Assembly: GCA_945910005.1 (NCBI GenBank)
Contig: OX246738.1
Span: 26,402,303 to 26,466,302 of the forward strand
Source: Isoperla grammatica
Lineage: Eukaryota > Arthropoda > Insecta > Plecoptera > Perlodidae
DNA length: 64,000 nucleotides
Direction of reading: 5' to 3'
Part shown: positions 25,601 to 38,160 of the stretch, one piece after another
Position numbering within the stretch: the stretch's first letter is position 1
How the letters are laid out: every line of letters starts with the position of its first letter
Made by a program: the position numbers and the translations under genes
Notes under the pieces: model-generated
Told to the model about the DNA's origin: nothing
What the model saw: the letters and a program-made list of their open reading frames with translations, nothing else
Databases searched by the model: none

Positions 25601-25608
25601 TCGGTTGG

Positions 25609-26818
25609 CTATAATAACTGGCAGTTGCCCACGTTTTCATTATACCAGCATAAATAATGCGTTAATCACGTTTAATGCGAAGTGTGAAAAAGTCTATTAG
25701 TTAATATAAATAAACTTGAAGCGATGGTGTAGATGGGCGGGCTACTGTCTGAATAAATTATAAACGTTAATAATGCGCAGACGAGTTAAATGTTTACAAT
25801 CAAAATAAATGGATTTCACGATTTCATGTTTATACAAACAAAGCCTAAATCTAAGTGCAAATTTATTTATTTTAAAATACTGTATACATTTTAACTATAC
25901 TGTATACGTTGGCAAAAATATATAAAAGTTGCGTTGATATTTTAATATGCTTAGAGTGAGCAAACTAGACAAATAAATATCTTAAAACAAAATATAGAAT
26001 TTAATTTTTTTTTTTTTTAAATTAAAAGTAACTATTTTTCCAATGATTTAAATTGCAAATAATTAATTATATAAATAAAGTATACTCCAAATAGACTAGA
26101 TGTGGTGCCGTAAGGAGGGCTAAATTGTTATCTAAGTCTCCCGTTGCTTCATTGCTACGATGGTTTCGAATCTGCGTTTACTTTACATGAATTCTATTTT
26201 ATTAAATTATACCGATTTATTAATTTTACCAATAAAATGTATAATTATCGTGTGACGCAATAACGTTAAGACTCTGTATACAATTGAGTAACGAAATGTT
26301 TAAATAACTATTAACTAAGACGGAGATCGAACAATATCTACATCGCACTTTCAGTCTGACTATATTATATACAATATTTAAAAAATAGTCAAACGCAGTC
26401 TTCGTGTTATCAAAGCAATTCCTGCTCCTTGCATACTAAAGGCGCCGGGCAAGCGTTTGTGCGGGCATAGCATCGAATAACACGGCCTTATCACAGTGTA
26501 ACAAACGTGCTGGCATAAAACACAATACCTAGGTGTGACGTATGCACGTGCACGACCTTATAGGTGGGTCACAGTAACACTTCAATGTATACAGCGTTCT
26601 CATAATCGTTCTCACAAGTGTTTCCGGCAGTATATTCACGATCATTGCTCATCTTTGTAGCAAGTTAGAGTTGTAATTTATTTGTATACACACAATTATA
26701 CAAATTTTATTATTTTTTTAAAAATAAGGTCAAGAAATTGGTTTCAGAATAAAACTCGTTTGTCAAATAGTATTTTTTCTATGGAAGATAAGGGTATATG
26801 CAATAGTTTTCATTGTTA
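25609..26818. other. Non-coding stretch
   Basis: Very AT-rich, nothing recognised. Confidence 0.45.
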
Positions 26819-26987
26819 TAGTCCTCCCAACGAATCTATTCTCATGCTTTCGTCATAACCCCTGAGGCCTCGAAATAAACTTCCGCGGACGGTTTACTGC
26901 CTGTGTTCATGCGCGCACTATTGCCGAATACTAAGATGGCGCTCGACGAAATTAGCAGCTCCTGCACTGCAATCACGTAACTTTCCT

Positions 26988-27052
26988 GGCGGAGGCTTGT
27001 CGAACTCGGGAGTTCGACGAGCCTCCGCTAGGTGGAGATTTAGTAGACCTTG
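26988..27052. repeat. Palindromic foldback element, truncated copy
   Basis: GGCGGAGGCTTGTCGAACTC then its inverted counterpart GAGTTCGACGAGCCTCCGCT, continuing to GTGGAGATTTAGTAGACCTTG. It matches the palindrome at 27587 but lacks the outer half of the left arm. Confidence 0.75.
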
Positions 27053-27586
27053 TTGTGTAGCCAATGAGAGTTGGAGAATTCGAAAAAGTTCACAGGAACT
27101 ATCAAAATCCAGCAAGCTGTGAGCAACATTGGCAGTCTTTTGTTTTTATTGAAAGCCTGTCAAAATGTATCAAAATTCACACTTTACTGAGTAGATCCAT
27201 AAAGTTACTACTCGCAGCAAGTATTTACTCTAATATTCCACTGTGTTCTAGAGGTAGGTCTAAACTGTAAAGGTATAGTCCGTCCTACTTTAGTTTTATG
27301 AAATAAGTTGTTTAAACATCGGCGTTTCCGCCATTTCTTGGTATCGAAAGCTGTGAATGGCTGGGTTCCCGTGATCTATTTTCAATTATCACTTCTCTCC
27401 ACACAGGATTTATTGGTTTTGTTACTACAAACTTATATTTGTATTTAATTTTTAAAAATATTCGTCGTGTAATATTATTAATAGCAACCTACACAAATGA
27501 GAGAATTACCATTTATCAACGTCGGACAAGTTGGCCAACTCACGAACTGAGACAATCCGACGCAATCTTCCATCAAGCACACGGAG

Positions 27587-27681
27587 CAAGGTCCACTTGA
27601 TCTCCGCCTAGCGGAGGCTCGTCGAACTCCCAAGTTGGGAGTTCGACGAGCCTCCGCTAGGCGGAGATCAAGTGGACCTTG
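27587..27681. mobile_element. Perfect 95-bp palindromic element with 8-bp target duplication
   Basis: The 47 bases from 27587 are exactly complementary to the 47 bases ending at 27681, around one central G (27634). Ends are CAAGGTCCACTTGATC. A perfect 8-bp direct repeat ACACGGAG flanks it (27579-27586, 27682-27689). The arms contain further small palindromes (CTCCGCCTAGCGGAG). Size, ends and duplication fit a minimal hAT-type foldback MITE. Diverged or partial relatives are at 20247 and 26988. Confidence 0.9.
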
Positions 27682-28033
27682 ACACGGAGGAATGACAAGT
27701 TAAGTTGCCATTCTGGACATGGCCTGTGATGAAAGCATGAGAATAGATTCGTTGGGAGGACTATACCGCACATTTTGTTCACGAGTGATGGGAGAAATAT
27801 TGGATTTATTTAAAAGAACATAGGTTTCAGTTATGTTCTGACAATATGTGAACTTTTAATATTTTACTATATATGTGTCATGTTTCGCGTTTTCCTTTTA
27901 ACGCATGCTTCGTGAATTGAATCAGCCAAAACGATTATAGCATTGTCAACAAACAAAAAACTGAGGTATTCATTTAAACCCTTTTGTTATTTGTTTATTT
28001 AATGTTTATCCTATTGAGTTATAAAACTGTTTT

Positions 28034-29367
28034 ACACTAGGAAAACGCTCCGCGTTGACAGATGAGCGATTTTTTTCAATGTATCAAATCAAATAAATCA
28101 TTTGTATATCATATTACTCTTTTAAAAAAAAAAATACCTTTATGATAAACATATGATTTTTTTACAAGATGGCGGATCAAGTTACAACCTTAAAACTAAG
28201 GAAAATTATTTCTTGATATGTTGCCAATAAATGCACGAAATATTATTTAAAACCGTTAAAAAGTTTTCTTAAAAGAAATTAAAACCTTCAAGTTGATGGA
28301 TTTCCGCATAATTTCATTCGACCGTGGTCTACTCAATAGGCTCTAATTCATAAACTATTAAACCTATCAGTGTATGGAAAGTTCCATGATGTAGATACAT
28401 ACTATATCTAAAATGTAATATTGTTTAATCATACAATAACTCGCATTTAAACTATAATAATAGCTTTTTAAATTGTCGACCAAGTTTGTTGTTATTTTCT
28501 GCATGTTTGCCGTGAAAGTCATAAAACATAACACGTCATTGTAGCCATTCTATGATAGCTATCAAAATTCCAAATACATAGTGTGAAAGGTCTGACTGCG
28601 TAAACCATTTCGGCAGCATACTATGTGCATCTAACTTCAATGGTCCGCAAATGCGAATCATATCGGTGGAACACTGTAAAAACGAAGAAAATTTCTGCCG
28701 AAAATAAACAATATTTGTTTATAACATGGCGGGTCAAGCTACAATTTTGAAACTGTTGTCGAGTGTTAGTACTATTAATGTGGACTTACATATAAAAAAT
28801 TATGTATATCGGGGTGTAAGTTTTAATTCAATTAAATAAATAACAAAACATGTGTTTCAGTTGTTAATTTTTTGTAGGTTGGCATCTTACGTCATTGTAG
28901 CCTTTTTATGACAGATTTCGAGATTCCAAATAAAATTGAGAAAGGTATGATTGCGTACGCTATTTTTGTGTTTACTATGTGCATCTTACTGCAAAGACCC
29001 GCAAATGCGAACGATATCCGTGGAACACTGTAAAAATGAAGAAATTATTGTTGTAAATAAACAATATCTTTTTATGACATGACGGGTAAACTTACAATTT
29101 TGAAACTATTGTCAAGTGTTGAGACTATTGATGTTAACCTACAAGTGAAACATAATTTAAATCCGTACGTAAGTTTTAATTTAATTAAATAAATAAACAA
29201 ATTTTGATTTTCAGAAATTAATTTTTTGTAGGTTGGCATCGTGACGAATTTTGCTGGTTATGTTAACAGCATCGAGTTTAGTAGTCACAAATGTTGACCG
29301 AAAATTTCAGCCAAATACGTCAAGCCGTTTGACCTGTGTGCGACGAACAAAATTTGGCGCACATACA

Positions 29368-29409
<42 letters not shown>

Positions 29410-29490
29410 AAGCGCCGATCGAGTTGTATGGAAAGATTCACTCCGCTTCGCTACGCTCATCTAAAAAGAGAACAATTTTCAAAGCGTGCG
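28034..29490 (+). repeat. Composite dispersed repeat with internal satellite (copy 2)
   Basis: Starts ACACTAGGAAAACGCTC, as does the element at 14994. Internally a unit of about 355 bp occurs twice (landmarks ACGTCATTGTAGCC at 28532 and 28889; GTGGAACACTGTAAAAA in each), with a more degenerate relative before 28200. An (AC)n microsatellite precedes the right end CTCCGCTTCGCTACGCTCATC. Same plan as the 14994 element but a different internal satellite. The open frame at 29251-29496 follows the (AC)n tract and is not a gene. Confidence 0.5.
29369..29405 (+). repeat. (AC)n microsatellite
   Basis: Uninterrupted AC dinucleotide repeat of about 18 units near the right end of the composite repeat. 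Confidence 0.9.
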
Positions 29491-29885
29491 CCATGATACA
29501 GTTAAATTGTTTTTTATATAGACTTTATTTATCTACGATCACGTACGGTATGAGTAACGTAGCTATAGTATAACAAAACTATTCGTACCACGTTATGATT
29601 AGACCATCCATAGGGTAAATCTTCTGCCGATTGGTTGCATAGTCTAGGATTTAAAAGAAGCTAACCGTGCACTTCTGTACAGAAGAAAGTCAATCTCGAC
29701 TCTTGACCATTCGCTCATACATACATACATACTGCAGATATTGTGTCTTATTATATTGAATTGTTTCTAGATAATGCGTGGTATGCTATTCATAATTATA
29801 TTCATGCAAATATTTAATACTTGTAATGTAATGTAGTAGGTAATTGATAATTAAAATAAAGAAGACACATATAAATCGTCGCGGT

Positions 29886-29964
29886 ATGGCCACCACAGAC
29901 AAACCAAACGATTGGAAGACCCCCGGCCAAGCTAACAAGTTATCCTCTTCATCTCAAGAACATT
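29886..29964 (+). CDS. Possible isolated first coding exon
   Basis: An ATG opens 26 codons beginning MATTDKPNDWKTPGQANKLS, then a donor CATT|GTAAGT follows. Composition is more balanced than the AT-rich flanks. No downstream exon could be assigned, and its phase (1) does not join the HYR/sushi exon at 55352 without a stop. It could instead be the start of a decayed LTR-element gag behind an LTR-like flank, or chance. Confidence 0.2.
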
Positions 29965-32001
29965 GTAAGTAAACGCTATTAACTTGGTGCTTGCATTAAC
30001 ATGGCACGGAGTCAAAATGTTACTTCGTTGCTTGTCGCTGTGGCATTACGTGGGCAAGAGTCATAAAAACATCAAATTACACGGTGGAAGGTGGACGGCA
30101 GCCAGATCGTGGGTTCGTATATTATTCACGCGCGTTGATTCATAAAAAGTGTACTGAATTTGAGTCTAATTAAATATAGTGAACATAACCGGTATATTAC
30201 TATAGTTATGGTAGACTCGAGTACCTCTATATTATAGAGTCTATAAGAAGGGAGATGATGTGGCGGTAACGGTAAGAATTGTGATGGTAATAGGCCTAAT
30301 TACGTCGTAGAAACTGCAACAAGATAGCTATGAATGACAACAGATATATCAACCCAGTACTGAGACTTGCACTAGAGCCAAGTAAAGATAAATATAAAAC
30401 TAAGGATATTTCAAAGTCATAATAAACCCGACACTGTGACACAATTAATCGTAAAGTCTTGTTTTTGGTGTTTTCAAATTGGCTGCACTGAGTGCGCACT
30501 GGCGCGTCTTAAGTATTGTTGTGCATTATCATTGTTGTTCTAGTTGTTAGAGACAGTGCGGTCTAGTGCAGCCATTGGAAAACGCCAGTATAAATTACAA
30601 ATAAGAAACTAGGGGTACCGCAAAATTTGTATCTCCTTAGACCGTAAACAATTTGTGAAAAGTGACATACAATTTTTTCTGAATTTCTGATCTCCTGTAT
30701 CCCCCCACGTTGTTGTGAGCTACAGGTAAGCTGAAGCTATGGCGCCTCGTCCTTGCAATGTGCAATCAACTTCATGGATCTCAAATATAATAGAACCAGC
30801 TATTTGCAACTACTTAACGCTGCTCCGTGATCCTAAAATGGCAATCTGCGCTCCTGTCCACCTTCGCCCATTGTTTCAACCGCAAAGCAAGCCGCCACTG
30901 TGACTTATGACTCGCGCGCCATCTACGGACGAGTCAGAGAGTCACGGGGACAAAAATCGGACAGCGCAGGTTTAGAGTTGTATTTTATTTTTGTCAAGGC
31001 TATTGACATATTTTAAACAAAGAATTGCAAAGGTTAGTGAAAACTATCAAACAATGATGTTATTGTATTGTTTCGTGGTTATGCAGTGAGGTAACAACAA
31101 AATAAGAAACTTCAATCCGGGAGTAATCAAAATACCTGCCTTATTTTCCAATCTTGATATCGCATATCAATCATTATAATTATTTTAACCTTCGAAAACG
31201 TTAGAGAGAAAGCTGCAATTAAACTGTTCACAAACTATTGAGAACAACTCATTATAAGCTATTCAGTTGACAAAACCTGCCCGGGGATTAACCATCCATG
31301 TGATTAACGCCTAGAAAAAGATAATATACGAGTGCGGCGTGAATTTTTGGGTAAGCTCTCATTAATTTGAAGATGTTACTGAATTTGACACAAGATGAAA
31401 AAAATGCATGTTTTTTTGTGGAAAATGGTCACCCCTAAATGACAGGAGCGGGGGGGGGAGGTTAATAGTTCTCCCAAAAAAGTTGATAGCTTTTTTAGGC
31501 TATAGCGTTCGCTTTGATTATAGCGTTAGCTTTGTACTCGATTCTAATTAAAGATAGTAATTCCTAGTTCATAAGTAACTTTAGTTTGTAAACAAAATGT
31601 CTGTTTTTCATACTTTTCAAACTTGTTCTTTCAAATTTTACCATAACATCCCTTTACTACAATCGTTTTAGTCTATACTATGTTTCAATCTCTCTAGTTT
31701 ATATTAATACCGGTACACCTATTTCACCTTCCTGTGCTTACTGTCGCCATCTGATATTATGCTACAGTATTTAGCAAATGGCCCGCACTCAAGTCTTTAT
31801 GACTTTGCGGGATTCTCCAACATGTAATAAATAAACCAATGTATCAACCATGATTGTATCAATCTGTTAGAGAATAAAAATGATATGAAATCTAAAAATC
31901 TAACACTTATATTGCAATTTGAAACCAAATTATTCTTTATGAAGTAAAAGCCGTCTATTCTTGTACCCTTGTTTTGTTTGCTAATTGTGTAATTGTGTTA
32001 C
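29965..32001. other. Non-coding stretch
   Basis: No gene recognised. A G-rich tract lies near 31450. Confidence 0.45.
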
Positions 32002-32009
32002 ATTCATAG

Positions 32010-32315
32010 CAGTGGTGCCACTACGGGGGGAGAGGGCAGGCCTTGGCCCACCCATCAATTATTTTGGCCACGTCCTTGCCCACCCAGTTAATTCCGATAT
32101 TTTTTCTACCTAGAAAATAACCCTCCGATAGTAATAATCGTGATTCAATTTACAGTACTCCCCCACCCACCCAATAAACGTACAATTCGAGCATTGCATT
32201 CCCTTTCACAAATATAATGGCGTTCCTTCATATGCAATGAAACAGCTTGCCCCATTCGAAAATTATATTGCCCACGCAATGCCCACCCGTGCATTTTCCT
32301 CTAGTGCCACCACTG
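32010..32315. mobile_element. hAT-type MITE, 306 bp
   Basis: Ends CAGTGGTGCCACTA and (complement) CAGTGGTGGCACTA. CAGNGGTG-like termini are typical of hAT elements. Flanks ATTCATAG (32002-32009) and ATTCAGAG (32316-32323) are an 8-bp duplication with one change. Interior is rich in GCCCACCC repeats and has no ORF. Confidence 0.8.
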
Positions 32316-32323
32316 ATTCAGAG

Positions 32324-34246
32324 TAAATGATGTATGTTACAAGTTGACAAATGGCCAAATCCCAACGCATTTTATTACGCCAATACAATTATTCATTTTC
32401 AAACGAGTTGCTTAGAAGCTGTCACTTTTCAGGACCTCTCAAGCGTTGCTTTCAAGTGTAATGGTGCTCGCATTGGCTTGCAGCAGAACGTGTTAAGAAG
32501 TCACACATCTTTGCTTTCATATTTAAACGTTTGATCTCCGACAAAAACATTTATAAGCACATCTGAAGCGAACCAGGCGCGCGCTTAGGTAATTGCCGGT
32601 ATCTTTGTAATAAATCTTCTCTTTCTTCAAACACCTAACGTAGTTCATTCAATCAATTGAGAAGAACGAAAAGCATCATAATTCATGTAACAATTGAATG
32701 GCAAACTGTTGCGAATAAAGCGGCTTGATATACGCAGCAGATCCACTTGTTTAAAAGGTATGGAAAGATAGTCCAAGTGTAGTATATAAATCAAAATAAC
32801 AAGACGGCAAATTCATAGTCCATACTTCATAGTTCATACTTTAAGGTCGTATAAGTTTAATCCTGGCGTTTTTGTAAATAAGCAAAGCGCAGAGTAACCA
32901 GGAATATTTTATCTAAAGGTTCGATAATTGTAAAATATATATTTATAAAACAACCTAATCTTATACCCTGTCCACCAATAGTAGGCCTATGTGTTACACA
33001 TCACAGTCTGAGATTTATAACAGTATTATGTTTGGCCACTTTCAGTGCATACGGTTCATTTCATATCCCAATAATTATTGAAGTAATTGCTTAGTTTAGC
33101 ACTCATTAGCACAGTGCTAATGAGTATAGATAGATACACGAAATACAGACCACTCATAAATCATTATTTTCATTCTAGAACATAATATACACACATCACA
33201 TAAAACAAAGTATAGGCCCTACTCGTAATATTATATTGCCTTCTATTCATGTTTGCAACAACTTATGTATAATTGAGCAGGTGTTTGGATCGTACTTGCA
33301 TCACTCACTTATCACAGTCGCGATATTGACTTCCTAATAATAACCTCATGTTTCAAATCGACGGTTTAATACAAACTTATCTGTGTGATATTATTGACGC
33401 GAGATAATTGTGACGTTGAGACTTTTGCCGACATTCAGTTGACTTTGTGTCTTCGAGTTGACAGCTCATTCTTGTGTCGTGTAGTCTTTAGAGGTTTCAG
33501 CAATGTATTTTACATAATGTATTCTTGGAATATACAAACGTCTCAGGAATAAACAAGAGCCCTCTTTCTTTCTCTACCTACACTATATTATATTACATGT
33601 TTGGCAGTCATCAGAGTCAGATTGTCATAAACAACTTGTATTTGTAAAATGTATCAACACATCAGTATTATTATGAGCACACATAAAAATAAGTCCAAGA
33701 GGCGTTGGTACATAAAGGCGAGCCACTCACGCCCTTGGCAATTTAATTCACAATTAAATTTGCAATGTTTATAAATATCAATTACTCTTTAGATCGTTTC
33801 TTGAACTATTTTCACTAATATCACTCAAGATTTGATTGAACTTACGGTTATGATATTTGGGATTGATATCATAGAGTGTATAAGGTTACGATTTTTTTTT
33901 ACCGTCAGTGCTAGCTTATAAGGTTTACACACAACATAATGGATTATTATAATTAGTTCTTTCATAAACACGTATTTGACAGTTGGATTGCTAGAGAATA
34001 GAGATGTAAATATCATCAAGAACCAGGGAAAACTGAATTGCAATCTAATATCAAACCAAAGTTAAGGTATTTTCTGTAACCTTGTCAATATATAACACGT
34101 AAGTTATAAATATTATTATTAATTGTTAGCTATTATATTTGTTATACTTTACCGGATTTCTGTTTACCATCGGTGCTTGCAGAAAAAGCATTCAGCAAAA
34201 TAAACTGGGTGGAATTGTTGAGAAGGTTATAGAAGTTAAAAAACCA
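32324..34246. other. Non-coding stretch
   Basis: No gene recognised. A perfect 25-bp palindrome (ACTCATTAGCAC-A-GTGCTAATGAGT) lies at 33101-33125. Confidence 0.45.
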
Positions 34247-34300
34247 ACCCCGACTGGGAATCGAACCCAGGTCTTCATAAGACTTCATTGCCGGTCCCGG
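34247..34300 (-). mobile_element. SINE family B fragment, inverted
   Basis: The minus strand reads GAAGACCTGGGTTCGATTCC then CAGTCGGGGTTGG: B box and acceptor-like end of the tRNA-derived head. It faces the next copy head to head. Confidence 0.6.
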
Positions 34301-34520
34301 TAGTCTAGGGGCCAAGGTTCCCACCCGGCAAGTAGGAGACCTGGATTCGATTCCCAGTCGGGGTACTGAACTGTCAGTCCGTCAGTGACAAAAGAGTATG
34401 CAGGGGTGGTCACTGGTCATCCGGCACACCTTGGATCATAACGGGGCAACCCCTCTGAAACGTCGGGATAGCCTAGAGGTAATTACTAATTGGGTGGAAC
34501 TTGGAAACGGTTAGCATATA
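34301..34520 (+). mobile_element. SINE family B copy with body
   Basis: The A-box-like GGTAGTCTAGGGGCCAAGG and the B-box GATTCGATTCCCAGTCGGGG are spaced as in a tRNA. A body follows with CACTGGTCATCCGGCACACC and GGGGCAACCCCTCTGAAACG. It is tRNA-derived rather than a functional tRNA: no complementary acceptor stem can be formed at its ends. Confidence 0.65.
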
Positions 34521-34612
34521 ATACTAACTTAAAACAGTCCCACACTGAGAACATGCATCAACGAGAAAAATTATAAATATTTATGACGAGATAGTAATTG
34601 TAAAAAGTTAGA

Positions 34613-34655
34613 TCCGACTGGGGATCGAACCCAGCTCCTGCGACTCTCGTAACAT
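34613..34655 (-). mobile_element. SINE family B fragment
   Basis: The minus strand reads AGCTGGGTTCGATCCCCAGT, a B-box region close to the two neighbouring copies; the remainder is not recognisable. Confidence 0.5.
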
Positions 34656-35306
34656 AATATTGTTTTATGTATATAGATGTATATAATGTAAGATATGAAA
34701 GACATACATTTAAGAATACATTCATGTTTTTTTTTATATATATATATAATTATGCAGAACTGTACTAAACTCACTTCTTTCCCCATTTTGCTACCAATTT
34801 CCTTTCTATAAACATTTTTGGAATAAGCCACGAGAAAACATAGTTATTTCTATAATTCGTTATAAGCTCCAAACTGCGTATAGCATTTCTGCCACGCCGA
34901 CATAAATTATGCGCTACTTTGATCACACAACAGTTTGGTAATAAAACTTTGTGATTGGCGACAACTCGCACGTGCACAAATACGATCATCATCCAATAAT
35001 GAGACGGGCTATTAAAATGATATCTTTCAGCCCACCCACATTCACATGTTTATTGCTCACAATATCCGGCACTAAAGTCACTCATTAATATTTTTAGCCA
35101 AAATTCTTTGTTCTGAGTTTCATAACTTATTAATATCTGGCGTAGTAACTCACCACGCGCGAGGGATAGGAATGTTTTGTTGGCATTCCTCCATATTTTA
35201 ATGAAATAGTTCAATGATGATGATGGATTTTACCGATTTATTAAGCTTCTGTTTAGCTTCCCAGTGTTGATAGGATGTAAACATCTAACACGTTAAATAA
35301 ATGGCT
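34656..35306. other. Non-coding stretch
   Basis: AT-rich with a short (TA)n at about 34734-34748. No gene recognised. Confidence 0.45.
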
Positions 35307-35309
35307 CTT

Positions 35310-35433
35310 AGGCCCGGTTTTTCAATTGGTCATTAATGGGGCCGTTAGCTGACGGTCCGTTATCTGCATAGGATTTGTTGGGTTACAGATTACGGACCGT
35401 CAGCGACCTGTTAACCGATTAAAAAACCGGGCC
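35310..35433. mobile_element. Harbinger-type foldback MITE, 124 bp
   Basis: Ends GGCCCGGTTTTTCAATTGG and (complement) GGCCCGGTTTTTTAATCGG, with a second inverted pair inside (GCTGACGGTCCGTTATCTG and its near-complement). TTA flanks both sides (35307-35309, 35434-35436), the usual PIF/Harbinger target. Non-coding. Confidence 0.85.
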
Positions 35434-37963
35434 TTAGTTCAGTTTAGCCTCGCATGTGTTGATATTTTTTTATATATTAATCAAGGGTTACATTAAAGCA
35501 TAGCCGAATACATATATATATATATATATATATATATGTATAAATATGCATTGATTTACACACGTCATGTAAACATCTAACATGTTGAATTAATGGCCCT
35601 TAGTTCAGTTTAGCCTCCCAGTGTTGCTTGGATGTAAACATCTAAAGCGTCGTTCACAACCACTTAAGAATATACAATAAAACTTAACTTTAGGAAGATG
35701 AAACTGTGCGATGCAATGGGATGGAACACATCCACTTGCCGTCTACGTAACGCACGAAAAATTGGGCCCAACCTGAACTTTTCCGTATGCCACGTTAATT
35801 ATTTTTAATTAAGCCAATCACAACACGTCTAAACGCAACTTTCATAGTTTATGAATAACACGCCAACAACGGCTTGGCTGTACAGATTTATTATAACAAA
35901 TAAGACTCCGTCTAAAACTCGCGACGTAATTAAATTAAGATAAAGTTCCACTGTTCTTCCCGAGGATTAGTACGGGGCCACGAGTAGCGATGACAGGAAT
36001 ATTTACATCTGCGCGTAACGAGATGAGCGTATCTATTATCTAAAGTTCTTTCCATATCAACTACCACAGCGACAATTTTGGGTTCAATCGCGGCTGGTTT
36101 ATTGCTCTCTTTGCACGAGGTTGTAAACTTCAATCACGTTGAGAGTTTCTCCGATCAGCAAGAAGGGTGGATGCATAGCTTCCAAAAACAAGTGACCTAC
36201 GGTTATTTTATCGTCAATATGAATTAATGTAAAATATAAATTAGCGTCAAGTAACAAATTTGAGGATTTAAAAAAATTGTCTTTATAATTGTTGAATCAG
36301 AGGGGATCGTAAGGTATTATTTTGCGCTTTCGCTGGAGGCCAGTATATGTTGCATGTACTATAGAAAGGAATGGTGAGTACTTTGCGGAAGAAAGACCTG
36401 ATTGACATTTATGGTCTCTAACAACACCAACAACTTATTTTGAGGTTTGGTTTTGAAAAATACTGTACAGCAGTGTCTGATTTGTGCAAGAAGAACAGCC
36501 CGACTTAATGGATTGAACACACTTTTATCGATACTAAAGGACGACTCGTAAAACTCAATCCAGTCGCCCCCCTCCTCCCCCCCCCCCCCCTCAGCCAACA
36601 TGTTTGATCGTACTTCACAAGCATTAGGCGCTCTATCTATCGTCCTGAATTTATTGTGGGTTCACTCGACCTCATAAAACTAGGCAATCGTCTTGAGTAT
36701 CATATTATCTACTTCTTCACACGGTTTTTCAATTTAATGGTGTCATAAGTTTATATTGAGTCAATGTAATTCATTCCTATAAGTACACTTAAGATTTCTG
36801 AATGGTTTTCCTTGTATTTTAAGTGGGTGTGAATTGAAGATTGAAGAATAATTGAATTGCCATGCTATAGCTAACTACGCGAAACATGAAACTAAACCTA
36901 TATATTTTTTAAGACAACCGCTTCTTTTTCACGCAGTCATGACGGTATATTTACAATATCTTAGTATCTTGCTTCTTATCTTGCACGGAGTTGTATATCA
37001 TTTGGTTGTCAAACACATGTTTATGCGCGTGCATGTGAGTGACAGATTGACTACGTTAGTTATTTATCGAATTACATTTACAATCAAACAACTCATATTG
37101 TAAGTCTACGCAAAAATGTATTCTAGTGGTTCCATTAAACAAACATGTAGATTTAGATAGATTTAGCAACATTCATTCTAAGATGCGGTATAAATAAATC
37201 GTATACACGATATTATTTTCTTTACCATTTACTAGAACGTCAGCATTAAATTTGTAGCTAATTGGTGCGAGGTGGGACCATTATCAGCCAAGTAATAGAA
37301 GACTGTCAGACGGGGGACACGGGTGACAGTGACAGTTAACATCAGCATTATAATCTAGAGATATCGAAACCGTGATTTGAATGTTACAGTATAGAATTTG
37401 GAATGCACAAAATATTGGCAATCGATATACAAACAAAAATCGAACGAACGAAATCCAGAGTGCGTCCGTTGCTTCAGCAGGTAATTTGAGAGAAAATTTC
37501 TTTAATAACGTTTCTGCGATAAAACATCACTCAGTTCTAACATTCGAATAGTGTTAAGAAGGGATAAATTAATTCAAATTACATTTTGAATTAACAAAGA
37601 TGTATTGATAGGTAATGTGTGCGTGTGCGTGTGCGTTTGTGGCATTCTGTTTGGTACGTAAACAAGAAACACGCGAGGCCAGTCACGGTTATTTTAGTGT
37701 CGGTATGCGCCAAGCCAATGACACATATAGACATGACGAATGCATGTGAAAACAAACCGATCAATCCGCGTGCATTTCCACAATCACATTTTGTGAGTAA
37801 ATGATGCAGCGCCATGAGTTAGCCAACAATATATCTAGTATTGTCGGATCATGATGCAGCACTGTTTTGATTCAATGCCAACGGAACATGGATCGTATGG
37901 AAGTCTCGCATTTGCATGTACTGCTCAAATAAGTGTCTCATTCAGTCAGGGCATGCACAGTGC
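35434..37963. other. Non-coding stretch with microsatellite
   Basis: A (TA)n tract lies at about 35513-35536, and the sequence around ATGTAAACATCTAA recurs at about 35274, 35568 and 35631. A 14-base poly-C run lies at 36577-36590. No gene recognised. Confidence 0.45.
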
Positions 37964-38160
37964 ACTCCTTATACGTAAGTAAACACAATCTTTGTTTATA
38001 CAAGACAATTTGCGATTAATGTACATTGTGCAACAGGGAAAATATTGAACTCCGTATACGGAAGTAAACACAATCTTCGTTTATACAAGACAATTTGCGA
38101 TTAATCTACATTGTGCAACCATTTACTTTAACTTCGTTGGTGCAACAGTGAAAATATTAT
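37964..38160. repeat. Two-copy tandem duplication, 85-bp period
   Basis: Starts at 37964 and 38049 (ACTCC(T/G)TATACG(T/G)AAGTAA...). Both copies read ACACAATCTT(T/C)GTTTATACAAG and on through TTTGCGATTAAT with few differences. The second copy has about 27 extra bases near its end. Non-coding. Confidence 0.85.

Larger units (their letters stand above)
26819..27763. mobile_element. 945-bp TIR element, non-autonomous, with nested insertions
   Basis: The ends are 37-bp inverted repeats with one mismatch, beginning TAGTCCTCCCAACGAATC. TA flanks both sides, as in Tc1/mariner-type insertions, although 2 bp is weak evidence. No transposase ORF is present. It carries two members of the palindromic family (26988-27052 and 27587-27681); the second has its own 8-bp target duplication, so it entered after this element was in place. 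Confidence 0.75.

Noticed and set aside
25287..25640. Open frames on both strands around 25.3-25.6 kb
   Set aside because: Both are generated by the modular foldback element.
34301..34375. Functional tRNA gene
   Set aside because: A and B boxes are present, but no pairing acceptor stem can be formed and a SINE-like body follows; related heads occur nearby.
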